A stretch of DNA of 45,635 nucleotides, taken from the NCBI GenBank assembly GCA_021203205.1, contig JAJQBQ010000019.1:1-45635 (forward strand), given 5' to 3'. The position numbers and the translations under genes are program-made. Each line of letters opens with the position of its first letter. Position 1 is the first letter of the stretch. Origin of the DNA: Lachnospiraceae bacterium. GTDB lineage: Bacteria; Bacillota; Clostridia; Lachnospirales; Lachnospiraceae. Below the pieces are notes generated by a model. The model was not told the origin of the DNA and did no database searches. It worked only from the letters and a program-made list of their open reading frames with translations. Below, in pieces: positions 25,012-32,181 of the stretch.

Positions 25012-25180
25012 GCGTAGCGCCCCATCTGTATGCCCTGCAGATGACAGTGACAGACTTCTTAAATCTGCCCCCAGAAACCGGCGCCCGGCGCTGCTTTCTT
25101 CGGCGCAATCCCCTTTCCCGCATCTTCTCCTGCGTCCGGCGCATCCGAAACGGTACTGATGAACAGCGCAACCTCTACGT
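25012..25180 (-). promoter_or_regulatory. Lysine riboswitch (L-box) aptamer upstream of dapA
   Basis: Read on the minus strand, this 169-nt stretch has the conserved L-box segments in order: GTAGAGGTTGCG, CAGTACC, GAAAGGGGA, GCGCCGAAG, TTTCTGGGGGC and GTCTGTCACTGTC, closed by P1 strands CGTAG (25175-25179) and CTACG (25013-25017). Length and order match the lysine aptamer of Bacillus lysC. Lysine binding should reduce dapA expression. Confidence 0.9.
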
Positions 25181-25421
25181 TACCATATTCAACACTTTCA
25201 AGGCCGTGACAGCATCTGATTCAGATGTTGTCACAGCTCTTATTTTAATATCTGCCGGGTTGCGCCGTGGCGACAACCTAATTGAAAAGATGATAACATG
25301 TTTCTGCTTCAAAGTCAACCGTCCCGAAGACAAAAGTTACAAACTTATTTTTCGGCAACAAAAAACCATAATTACGATATCAGAGTTCGATTTTGCTAAG
25401 GTCTGTCCTGTAACCGCGGTC
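25181..25421 (-). other. Upstream leader and promoter region of dapA
   Basis: 241 bp between the ssb-like stop and the aptamer. It carries the dapA promoter (25290-25318) and a near-perfect 14-bp hairpin at 25206-25234 (GTGACAGCATCTGA against TCAGATGTTGTCAC) within the transcribed leader before the aptamer. No gene seen. Confidence 0.55.
25290..25318 (-). promoter_or_regulatory. Sigma-A promoter of the dapA riboswitch transcript
   Basis: On the minus strand, TTGACT (25313-25318), exactly 17 bp, TATCAT (25290-25295). The predicted start is near 25283, about 100 nt upstream of the lysine aptamer. Confidence 0.7.
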
Positions 25422-26087
25422 TTAAACGCCCGGATACTCAAGCTTGCTCACCGACACTTCGTACGCGGTGTGCTTTTCGAACTCTTCCTCGCCGATCTTC
25501 TTCATATACTCACGGCTCTGCACGCGGCCCCAGACCTGGATTCTGCCGCCCACTTCAAAGCCGGAGGCGTATCTCGCGTTGCGCCCCCACGCAATGCACG
25601 GTATGTAGTCCGACTTCCCGTAAGGGCGGTTCACCGCAATCAGCAGATCCGCAATCTCCCGGCCCAACGGCGTCTTTCTGTAAATCGGCGGCTTGCAGAT
25701 AAAACCGTCCAGAAAGATCTGGTTCGTCTTTCCGACTTCCTGCCCTTCCTCGACAAATTCCCATTCGCGCACGAAAATAGACAGAATCAGGCGATTCTTT
25801 GTCGCTTCATGCCGGTTGTACGAGCGGAACTGCCCGGATACCTGCACGGTTTTTCCGATGCAGGGCTGCGTCACATCCACCAGGCGCTCCGACACCATCA
25901 GCGGAATGATATCCGCCATCTGGCTTAAGCGGCTCACCGAAATGTCCACCAGATAGAAGCCCTCTCCAAATACTTCGTGAGAATAGCGAAACTCTGAGAT
26001 GATTTCCCCGATCATCTCCACATGGTTATTCTCTATGGCTCTGGTAGACTCTGTTGTCTGGTTGTTCTCAACTATCTTATCAATCAT
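25422..26087 (-). CDS. Single-stranded DNA-binding protein-like, two OB folds
   Basis: Protein of 221 residues that looks like two OB-fold domains in tandem. The C-terminal one (about 120-215) matches the SSB family: NQIFLDGFICKPPIYRKTPL, LLIAVNRPYGKSDYIPCIAWG, VGGRIQVWGRVQSREY. The N-terminal one (about 20-110) has a similar layout (MIGEIISEFRYSHEVF, GKTVQVSGQFRSYNR). It lacks the acidic SSB tail, ending KLEYPGV, so it probably does not recruit partners as canonical SSB does and may be a specialised paralogue. The ATG at 26087 follows GGGAGATATACG. It has its own consensus promoter and a 27-codon ORF just upstream. Confidence 0.82.
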   Translation of the reverse strand: MIDKIVENNQTTESTRAIENNHVEMIGEIISEFRYSHEVFGEGFYLVDISVSRLSQMADIIPLMVSERLVDVTQPCIGKTVQVSGQFRSYNRHEATKNRLILSIFVREWEFVEEGQEVGKTNQIFLDGFICKPPIYRKTPLGREIADLLIAVNRPYGKSDYIPCIAWGRNARYASGFEVGGRIQVWGRVQSREYMKKIGEEEFEKHTAYEVSVSKLEYPGV

Positions 26088-26100
26088 CGTATATCTCCCT

Positions 26101-26184
26101 TCATTTTTTAAGAAAAACCGGCTTCCTGCCCTGATTTTTCAAAAATATGTCCTGCGCATCCCGCAGGCCTCTTTTCCTTAACAT
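26101..26184 (-). CDS. Putative 27-aa basic leader peptide upstream of ssb-like gene
   Basis: ATG at 26184, stop TGA at 26101-26103, 13 bp before the ssb-like ATG. The peptide is strongly basic and could form an amphipathic helix (MLRKRGLRDAQDIF at the start, RKPVFLKK at the end). AAGGAAGTGAGTACG upstream gives a moderate ribosome binding site. Promoter 26246-26274 transcribes through it. It could be translated and coupled to the downstream gene, or be chance. Confidence 0.4.
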   Translation of the reverse strand: MLRKRGLRDAQDIFLKNQGRKPVFLKK

Positions 26185-26245
26185 CGTACTCACTTCCTTA
26201 AATCCGCTGTCCGGACCGTTCCATGTCTCCCGAACAACATGGCAG

Positions 26246-26274
26246 ATTATAGCAAAACAAACTTCCGATTGCAA
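26246..26274 (-). promoter_or_regulatory. Consensus sigma-A promoter of the ssb-like gene
   Basis: On the minus strand, TTGCAA (26269-26274), 17 bp, TATAAT (26246-26251). The predicted leader is about 150 nt and includes the 27-codon ORF. Confidence 0.8.
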
Positions 26275-26354
26275 GAGCGAGAAAGCTCGAAAAAGGCTGA
26301 TTTCGTGTCATAATTTGGCAAATGTGTTGTTAAATTTTTATAAAAAAATATAGC

Positions 26355-26382
26355 TTGCATTTTTCGCCGACTGTGATAAACT
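26355..26382 (+). promoter_or_regulatory. Possible typA promoter
   Basis: TTGCAT (26355-26360), 16-bp spacer, TAAACT (26377-26382), about 113 bp before the typA ATG. Match is moderate. The rest of the 26275-26501 stretch holds A+T-rich sequence and no gene I can support. Confidence 0.45.
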
Positions 26383-26469
26383 GTGCACGTTTGTGCCGGA
26401 AGCGGCACGTAATTTTCCCATGGAGGAATTGATTACTTTGAAAGATAGCAGGCCTTTATTACTGTTTGT

Positions 26470-26486
26470 GCCGCCGATCCGGCGGC
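26470..26486 (+). promoter_or_regulatory. GC-rich hairpin just upstream of the typA ribosome binding site
   Basis: GCCGCCG, loop ATC, CGGCGGC: a compact 7-bp GC stem ending five bases before the GGAG that serves typA. It could tune translation initiation. Confidence 0.5.
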
Positions 26487-26501
26487 GGAATGGAGATTTC
26501 T

Positions 26502-28331
26502 ATGAATATAAAAAGAACCGATATTCGCAACATTGCCATTATCGCCCATGTCGACCACGGCAAAACAACGCTTGTGGACGAGCTGTTAAAGCAGAGCGGC
26601 GTGTTCCGTGAAAATCAGGAAGTTGCCGAGCGCGTGATGGACTCCAACGACATCGAGCGCGAGCGCGGCATAACAATTCTCGCAAAAAACACCGCCATTA
26701 CCTACAAGGGTGTGAAAATCAACATTGTGGACACCCCGGGCCACGCGGATTTCGGCGGCGAGGTGGAGCGCGTTTTAAAGATGGTCAACGGCGTGATCCT
26801 CGTGGTGGACGCCTTCGAGGGGCCGATGCCGCAGACAAAGTTCGTGCTGCAGAAGGCGCTTGACTTAAAGCTTCCCGTCATCGTCTGTATCAATAAAATC
26901 GACCGTCCGGGGGCAAGGCCCACCGAGGTGGTGGATGAGGTGCTGGAGCTCTTTATCGAACTGGACGCGAACGATGAACAGCTCGACTGCCCGTTTGTGT
27001 TTGCCTCCGCCAAGACCGGCGTAGCCTCGCTGGACGCGGATGAACCCGGCACGGACATGACCCCTCTGTTTGAGACCATTCTTTCCGCGATCCCCTGCCC
27101 GGAGGGCGACCCGGATGCGGACACCCAGGTGCTCATCAGCACCATTGATTACAATGAATATGTGGGCCGCATCGGCATCGGCAAGGTGGACAACGGCCAT
27201 ATCCGGGTTAACGACGAGTGCGTGATCGTGAACCATCACGACCCGGACTACTTAAAAAAGGTGAAAATCAGCAAGCTCTACGAGTTTGACGGCTTAAACA
27301 AGGTGGAGATCACCGAGGCCGGGATCGGTCAGATTGTCGCCATCTCCGGCATTTCGGACATCCACATCGGCGATACCCTCTGCTCGCCGGAAAATCCGGT
27401 GGCGATTCCCTTCCAGAAGATTTCCGAGCCCACCATCGCCATGTATTTTATGGTAAATGATTCCCCGCTCGCCGGTCAGGAAGGAAAATATGTCACCTCC
27501 CGCCACCTGCGCGACCGCCTGTTCCGCGAGCTGAACACGGATGTCTCTCTGCGCGTGGAGGAAACCGATACTACGGAGTGCTTCAAGGTCTCCGGGCGCG
27601 GCGAGCTGCACCTTTCCGTGCTGATTGAGACCATGCGCCGCGAGGGCTATGAGTTTGCGGTGAGCAAGGCCGAAGTGCTCTACAAAAAAGACGAAGCCGG
27701 CCATCTGCTGGAGCCGATGGAAATCGCCTATGTGGATGTCCCGGATGAATTTTCCGGCATAGTCATCGAAAAGCTGTCCATCCGCAAGGGCGAGCTCACA
27801 TCCATGGCTTCTTCCAACAACGGCGGTACGACCAGACTCACCTTCCGCATTCCGTCCCGCGGTCTGATCGGTTACCGGGGCGATTTCATGACAGACACCA
27901 AGGGGAACGGCATCCTCAACACCGAATTTGAGGGTTACGGCCCGTTCAAGGGTGATTTTCCGTTCCGTCAGCTCTCCTCTCTCATCGCTTTCGAGTCCGG
28001 CGAGGCGGTCACCTACGGCCTGTTTAACGCGCAGGAACGCGGCACACTGTTCATCGGCCCCGGCACAAAGGTCTACGCCGGCATGGTTGTCGGCCAGCAC
28101 GGAAAGAGCGACGACATCGAGGTCAATGTATGCAAGGCCAAACACCTGACAAACACCCGCTCCTCCGGCGCGGACGACGCCCTTCATCTGGTGCCGCCGA
28201 AGGCCATGAGCCTGGAGCAGTGTCTGGACTTCATCAATGCCGATGAACTGCTGGAGGTTACGCCGAAGAGCCTGCGCATCCGCAAGAAGATTCTGGAGCA
28301 TACAGCCAGATATCGCGCGAATAAGAAGTAA
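26502..28331 (+). CDS. typA: Translational GTPase TypA/BipA
   Basis: Ribosome-binding GTPase of 609 residues related to EF-G, involved in ribosome assembly and growth at low temperature or stress. G1 is AHVDHGKTT (15-23), G2 lies in the [11 protein letters not shown] region, G3 [12 protein letters not shown]4 [10 protein letters not shown], then domain II, EF-G domains III and V, and the TypA-specific C-terminus ([34 protein letters not shown]). Start 26502 is chosen because GGAGATTTCT precedes it and [20 protein letters not shown] is the family N-terminus; the frame opens 12 codons earlier without a good site. It stands alone on the plus strand with terminators behind it. Confidence 0.97.
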   Translation: MNIKRTDIRNIAIIAHVDHGKTTLVDELLKQSGVFRENQEVAERVMDSNDIERERGITILAKNTAITYKGVKINIVDTPGHADFGGEVERVLKMVNGVILVVDAFEGPMPQTKFVLQKALDLKLPVIVCINKIDRPGARPTEVVDEVLELFIELDANDEQLDCPFVFASAKTGVASLDADEPGTDMTPLFETILSAIPCPEGDPDADTQVLISTIDYNEYVGRIGIGKVDNGHIRVNDECVIVNHHDPDYLKKVKISKLYEFDGLNKVEITEAGIGQIVAISGISDIHIGDTLCSPENPVAIPFQKISEPTIAMYFMVNDSPLAGQEGKYVTSRHLRDRLFRELNTDVSLRVEETDTTECFKVSGRGELHLSVLIETMRREGYEFAVSKAEVLYKKDEAGHLLEPMEIAYVDVPDEFSGIVIEKLSIRKGELTSMASSNNGGTTRLTFRIPSRGLIGYRGDFMTDTKGNGILNTEFEGYGPFKGDFPFRQLSSLIAFESGEAVTYGLFNAQERGTLFIGPGTKVYAGMVVGQHGKSDDIEVNVCKAKHLTNTRSSGADDALHLVPPKAMSLEQCLDFINADELLEVTPKSLRIRKKILEHTARYRANKK

Positions 28332-28646
28332 TAAAACCTGCGGTTAGCATATTTTACGTTGTAAACTCTCATGTAACAATCTGTCTGACCGACTGACAGA
28401 CTTTTATCGTAAAACAGGAATTCAAATCCGCAAAAAATCCATTATATTAAGAATTCATACTTTCTTAATATAATGGATTTTTTCTTTCCCATATCAGGAT
28501 GCCGGAATCAAAAGTTATGAGACCACAGGTTTCTTCGAGCTGCGCGCTCTCGAAATATCCGTATACTCAACGGGCAATATGGTCTGCCGAATTTGCCTGT
28601 ACCCAATATAGGAAAGTGAACAGCCAGCTATCAATATGGTCACCAT
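28332..28646. other. Terminator region between typA and yigZ
   Basis: 315 bp without a gene. It holds a weak hairpin with T-tract (28380-28405, TCTGTC/GACAGA then CTTTTA), the strong bidirectional terminator at 28432-28483, and about 160 bp up to the yigZ stop in which I see nothing. Confidence 0.6.
28432..28483. terminator. Bidirectional intrinsic terminator between typA and yigZ
   Basis: A perfect 22-bp stem (28432-28453 with 28462-28483) and an 8-nt loop. The ends are A6 and T6, so it works for both convergent genes. Confidence 0.93.
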
Positions 28647-29300
28647 TCAAAATAACACACACTCTCCCAGCGCGTCCCCGTAATACATGGGCTTTAAATC
28701 GCGAATCACAGCCCGGCCGGCCGTGGCCTCCGTCACCTTCTTCACGAACGCATCACGTTTGTCAGCCGGTACCATAAAGTCCACTTCCACTGCCTCCGTA
28801 TATGTCCCGGAGATTTCCAGTACATCCATCGTCCGCATAATGTACTTGATCTTCCCGATTCCGCCGTAATCCGTGCGAATGAGACCCCGCACGCCCGGAA
28901 GCTTTTCCACAACAATCGCTTCCCCGATTGCCGCCTTCGTGGCCTGCTGGTAGGCCCGCACAAGGCCGCCCGTGCCCAGAAGGATTCCGCCGAAATAGCG
29001 CGTCACAACGGCAATCGCGTTGTGGATATTTTCGCCCAGCAGAACATCCAGCATCGGCTTTCCGGCTGTCCCCTGCGGCTCCCCGTCATCGCTCATGCGG
29101 GCCAGCTCCTGATGCTCGCCCAGAACGTAAGCATAGCAGTTGTGCCTGGCATTGTAATGAAGCCTGCGCCGCTCCGCCAGAAAAGCCAGCGCTTCCTCCT
29201 CAGATGCTATGCTTTGAATCACGCCGATGAAACGGGACTTTTTTTCCGTGATTTCACCCTCACCGGGCTCATATATGATTTTTTCATGGATATCGCTCAT
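28647..29300 (-). CDS. yigZ: YigZ/IMPACT family protein
   Basis: 217-residue protein of the YigZ (UPF0029/IMPACT) family; related proteins bind the translation machinery but the bacterial role is poorly defined. It has the typical YEPGEGEITEKKSRFIG start, HYNARHNCYAYVLGE, RMSDDGEPQGTAGKPML, NIHNAIAVVTRYFGG and LGTGGLVRAYQQATKAAI, then a small C-terminal alpha/beta domain. I choose the ATG at 29300 (AAAGGAACTTTCCCC upstream); the frame runs about 97 codons further upstream but that part is repetitive intergenic sequence. It lies downstream of tRNA-Thr and its terminator. Confidence 0.92.
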   Translation of the reverse strand: MSDIHEKIIYEPGEGEITEKKSRFIGVIQSIASEEEALAFLAERRRLHYNARHNCYAYVLGEHQELARMSDDGEPQGTAGKPMLDVLLGENIHNAIAVVTRYFGGILLGTGGLVRAYQQATKAAIGEAIVVEKLPGVRGLIRTDYGGIGKIKYIMRTMDVLEISGTYTEAVEVDFMVPADKRDAFVKKVTEATAGRAVIRDLKPMYYGDALGECVLF

Positions 29301-29440
29301 GGGGAAAGTTCCTTTCCGGATAATAAGTGGCCCTATGTCATGTAGCCGGGCAGAAGGCAATCCTGTCACTGCAGCCGACAGCGTCTGTTTACCAGTGTCT
29401 GTCTGCCCACGGCAGGCCGTATTTGCCGTCAGCCGAAAAG

Positions 29441-29465
29441 TCCCTGCGCGGGCCGTGTGCATGAA
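29441..29465 (+). repeat. Short imperfect direct repeat, copy A
   Basis: TCCCTGCGCG followed by GCCGTGTGCATGAA closely matches 29532-29556. The spacing between copies is about 91 bp. Both lie in the 5' region of yigZ, downstream of the tRNA-Thr terminator. Confidence 0.6.
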
Positions 29466-29531
29466 TCGAGCAGGAGGACTTATCTCCCTGCCCGCCAGCG
29501 CCAGGTCGCGTACGGCGTAAGCCGATACATT

Positions 29532-29556
29532 TCCCTGCGCGACCTGTGTGCATAAA
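29532..29556 (+). repeat. Short imperfect direct repeat, copy B
   Basis: TCCCTGCGCGACCTGTGTGC then ATAAA, matching copy A at 29441-29465 with a few changes. Its end touches the T-tract of the tRNA-Thr terminator. Confidence 0.6.
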
Positions 29557-29586
29557 AAGAAAAACGGGGAAGATATCTCTTCCCCG
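29554..29586 (-). terminator. Intrinsic terminator after tRNA-Thr
   Basis: On the minus strand, CGGGGAAGA pairs with TCTTCCCCG (9 bp, 4-nt loop), followed by TTTTTCTTTTT. It starts 6 nt after the tRNA 3' end. Confidence 0.9.
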
Positions 29587-29592
29587 CTCATC

Positions 29593-29665
29593 AGCTGCCT
29601 GGCGGATTTGAACCGCCGACCTCCGCCTTACCAAGGCGACGCTCTACCGACTGAGCCAAGGCAGC
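29593..29665 (-). tRNA. tRNA-Thr (GGT)
   Basis: 73-nt cloverleaf on the minus strand. Acceptor GCTGCCT/AGGCAGC, D arm GCTCAGTCGGTAGAGC, anticodon stem-loop with TTGGTAA giving anticodon GGT, T arm GGCGGTTCAAATCCGCC. Discriminator is T. CCA is not encoded. It has its own promoter and terminator, and follows sigH as in other Clostridia. Confidence 0.95.
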
Positions 29666-29695
29666 ACCGTTTGCGTTTCCGCAACAACATGCGAT

Positions 29696-29724
29696 ACTAT
29701 AATGCATAACGCGAAATTTGTCAA
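29696..29724 (-). promoter_or_regulatory. Promoter of tRNA-Thr
   Basis: On the minus strand, TTGACA (29719-29724), 17 bp, TATAGT (29696-29701), about 31 bp upstream of the tRNA 5' end. Near consensus. Confidence 0.9.
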
Positions 29725-29765
29725 GCGAATTTTATACTTTTTTATGTAAACTTTTTAAACTAATT

Positions 29766-30389
29766 TTACAGTACTCTGCCTGCCTTCATGCGAATCCTGT
29801 GGATCGCATTGTCTATGGATTTGGGACTGCGGTCAAGATATCTGGCAATTTCCTGATAGTCTTCTCCGTCCAGGTAATGTGTGAGGACTTCATATTCGAA
29901 GGAACTGAGCACCTGCTTCAAACGTTCCATCAGCTCCGCGATATTTTCCCTCTCAATCATCACCTGTTCCGGATCCGCTCCCGCAGAGGGGACAGAAAAA
30001 TCGGAATAAGCCGCCTGCGGTTCGCTGTCGCTTAAATTTCCACAGAGCACAGACGTATTGAGCGGAGTGTGCTTTTTCCGGTTTGATTCTTTGACAGCCG
30101 TGTACAGCTGACGCTCGATACACAGGGAAGCGAACGTCTTAAAGGAAGCCTCCTTTTCCGGCACATAGTCGCGAACCGCCTTGTAAAGGCCGATCATGCC
30201 CTCCTGTATCAGGTCATCCGTGTCGCCTCCCACAAGAAACAGCTGCCTCGCTTTTCTGCGCACGAGTCCCTTGTACCGCTCCAGAATTTCTTCCACGGCA
30301 CCCACGTCGTCGGCACGGATGCCGGCAACAAGTTCATCGTCAGTCATCTCCCGGAAGTTTCTGTCTGTTTTTTCTGTCTCATTCGCCAT
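29766..30389 (-). CDS. sigH: RNA polymerase sigma-H factor
   Basis: Sigma-70 family factor of 207 residues that directs early sporulation and stationary-phase transcription in Firmicutes. Region 2 is seen in LVRRKARQLFLVGGDTDDLIQ and EGMIGLYKAVRDYVPEKEASF, followed by FKTFASLCIERQLYTAVK; region 4 in SSFEYEVLTHYLDGEDYQEI and ARYLDRSPKSIDNAIHRIR. The gene is 15 bp after rlmB, within the conserved ispF-cysS-mrnC-rlmB-sigH order known from Bacillus; yacP, which sits between rlmB and sigH there, is missing. It agrees with spoIVA nearby that this is a sporeformer lineage. Confidence 0.96.
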   Translation of the reverse strand: MANETEKTDRNFREMTDDELVAGIRADDVGAVEEILERYKGLVRRKARQLFLVGGDTDDLIQEGMIGLYKAVRDYVPEKEASFKTFASLCIERQLYTAVKESNRKKHTPLNTSVLCGNLSDSEPQAAYSDFSVPSAGADPEQVMIERENIAELMERLKQVLSSFEYEVLTHYLDGEDYQEIARYLDRSPKSIDNAIHRIRMKAGRVL

Positions 30390-30404
30390 AGTTTATTTTC
30401 CACT

Positions 30405-31379
30405 TTATATCATGCGCTGTCTCGCGATTTCGTAAGCCAGCACGCCGGCGGCTACGGAGGCGTTCAGGGAATCAATGTCACCCTTCATGGGGATGGACGT
30501 GATAAAGTCACAGTTTTCCTTTACCAGACGGCTCACTCCCGCACCTTCATTGCCCACCACCAGGCCGATGGGGCCGGTCAGTTTCTGCCGGTACATAACT
30601 TCGCCGGCCATATCCGCGCAGACAAACCAGATGCCTTCTTCTTTCAGGCGGCGGATGGTGTCTGACAGGTTTGTCACCCGCGCGACCGGTGTGTAGTTCA
30701 CCGCACCTGCACTCGCTTTTACCGCCGCCGGTGTCAGGCCGACGGACCGGCGCTTCGGGATAATGACGCCGTGTGCGCCCACGCAGTTTGCCGTGCGGAT
30801 GATCGCGCCCAGATTGTGTGGGTCTTCCACATCATCCAGCAGAATCAGGAACGGATCCTCACCCTTTATGCGCGCATTTGCCAGAAGACCCTCTACCTCC
30901 GCGTATTTATAGGCCGCAGCCACCGCGATGACACCCTGGTGCTTCCCGGTCTCAGACATCGCGTCGAGCCGCTCCCTCTTTACATAGGAAATGATGGTGT
31001 CCTGCTTTTTGGCCTCCCTTAAGATACTGCCGATCGGACCGTCATGGTTTCCGTCCAGAATATAGAGACGCTCAATCGTGCGGCCCGCCCGGTAGGCTTC
31101 CAGCACCGCGTTTCTTCCCTCAATACGGGAGGATTCCTCCTCGGCATTCGCCTCCGATTCTTCCGCTGCGAAAGCTACTTCTTCTTTTCGACGGTGATTT
31201 TCTCTGCCGACATCTTCCCTGCGGTTATGCCTTCGGCTGTTTCTGTCTGAGTTTTCGGATGTATTTTCTTCTTTGAAATTCGCGCGCCTTCCATAACCGC
31301 CGCGTTCTCCTTTTGCTTCGCTTCTTCCGTTTTCGGAACGATAGCCGCCGTAGCCTTTGTTATTTTCTCTGTTATTCAA
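30405..31379 (-). CDS. rlmB: 23S rRNA (guanosine-2'-O)-methyltransferase RlmB
   Basis: SpoU/TrmH-family (SPOUT) methyltransferase of 324 residues, expected to methylate G2251 (E. coli numbering) of 23S rRNA using SAM. After an unusual N-terminal ~85 residues rich in Arg, Glu, Asn and Gly, the substrate-binding domain begins at RIEGRNAVLEAYRAGRTIER. SPOUT motifs: DDVEDPHNLGAIIRTANCVG, GLVVGNEGAGVSRLV and MKGDIDSLNASVAAGVLAYE. The charged extension is not needed for the fold and is longer than in most relatives. Located 33 bp after mrnC and 15 bp before sigH, so it is part of that operon. Confidence 0.95.
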   Translation of the reverse strand: MNNRENNKGYGGYRSENGRSEAKGERGGYGRRANFKEENTSENSDRNSRRHNRREDVGRENHRRKEEVAFAAEESEANAEEESSRIEGRNAVLEAYRAGRTIERLYILDGNHDGPIGSILREAKKQDTIISYVKRERLDAMSETGKHQGVIAVAAAYKYAEVEGLLANARIKGEDPFLILLDDVEDPHNLGAIIRTANCVGAHGVIIPKRRSVGLTPAAVKASAGAVNYTPVARVTNLSDTIRRLKEEGIWFVCADMAGEVMYRQKLTGPIGLVVGNEGAGVSRLVKENCDFITSIPMKGDIDSLNASVAAGVLAYEIARQRMI

Positions 31380-31412
31380 AATTATACTGCCTTTCCCCTG
31401 TTAAATACTGTT

Positions 31413-31907
31413 TTATCTCTCCGTTTTATCGGCTTCAGCGACGGAAGCCGGCGCAGATGCCTCCCCGTCCATCTGATGCATTTTCCCGTGCTCCACAACC
31501 TCCCAGCCTGCGTGGATGAGGTTCAGCAGGCGCTCTGTCTGCCCGGTCACGTAAAGCCAGCCGATCACGGCCTCGAAGCCGGTGGCCTTGTGGTAATCGC
31601 CAACCGTGGCATGTTTCGCCGTGGATCCGGGGTGCGCGTTGCGGCCTCTGCGGAAAACGGAGGCTTCCTCCGGAGTCAGATACGGGAGAAGCTCGGTGAT
31701 CATCTGCTTCTGCGCGGTCGCGTTCGAAAACCGGGCCGAATCGCGCTGAAGCTTGTGGGGCTGACGGTTTCCCTGACCGATGACAGCGCTTCGCACCACA
31801 AGCTCGCAGACCGCATCGCCGATAAAGGCGAGGGCCAGCGGGGAATAAGATGCCGGATCCGCCGCCGGACTGTCAAACTTATCCTTGATTAACTGAAATA
31901 AATCCAT
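31413..31907 (-). CDS. mrnC: Mini-ribonuclease 3 (MrnC)
   Basis: RNase III-like catalytic domain of 164 residues without a double-stranded RNA-binding domain; in Bacillus it matures 23S rRNA ends. Signatures: SPLALAFIGDAVCELVVRS with the catalytic acidic residues, KLQRDSARFSNATAQ, FRRGRNAHPGSTAKHATVGD and YHKATGFEAVIGWLYVTGQ. The last ~25 residues are a variable tail. It lies between cysS (275 bp upstream, with a repeat hairpin) and rlmB, the standard Firmicutes order. Confidence 0.95.
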   Translation of the reverse strand: MDLFQLIKDKFDSPAADPASYSPLALAFIGDAVCELVVRSAVIGQGNRQPHKLQRDSARFSNATAQKQMITELLPYLTPEEASVFRRGRNAHPGSTAKHATVGDYHKATGFEAVIGWLYVTGQTERLLNLIHAGWEVVEHGKMHQMDGEASAPASVAEADKTER

Positions 31908-31970
31908 AAAAATCCCTGTTTAATTTCCTGATTCGATCGGCAAAAGTCTTTTCCCACGAAATACTCACAT

Positions 31971-32071
31971 GATACTGGGGTCAAAATTGGCTACATCCTC
32001 ATGTTTTGCGGGGCCCAAACACATGGATTCGGATGCGAGCATCCGATTCATGTGCTTTTAACCCTGGTGTC
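31971..32071. repeat. Large hairpin repeat element between cysS and mrnC
   Basis: The outer arms (31971-31986 and 32056-32071) pair with several G-U pairs. The inner part is a nearly perfect hairpin at 32020-32054 (CACATGGATTCGGATGC against GCATCCGATTCATGTG). Bases 32014-32049 match the reverse complement of 36650-36685 with four transitions. It lies in the 274-bp cysS-mrnC spacer, which has no gene. Confidence 0.75.
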
Positions 32072-32181
32072 TTCACATATCATTGGTGGAAAGATTTTAT
32101 AACTACGAACCTGTTTTTTGACACTTTACTCTTTCTTTATACTTTCGGCCCGGAATTCGCCGTCTTTCAGGAATTCCCCGG

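Noticed and set aside
26420-26611. Short plus-strand ORF overlapping the typA start (MEELITLKD...)
   Set aside because: The ATG has no ribosome binding site and the frame runs into typA in another frame, giving unlikely protein composition.
28432-28483. Third member of the 22-bp-arm hairpin family
   Set aside because: The stem is also 22 bp, but the loop is 8 nt and unrelated, and A/T tracts show it is a bidirectional terminator.
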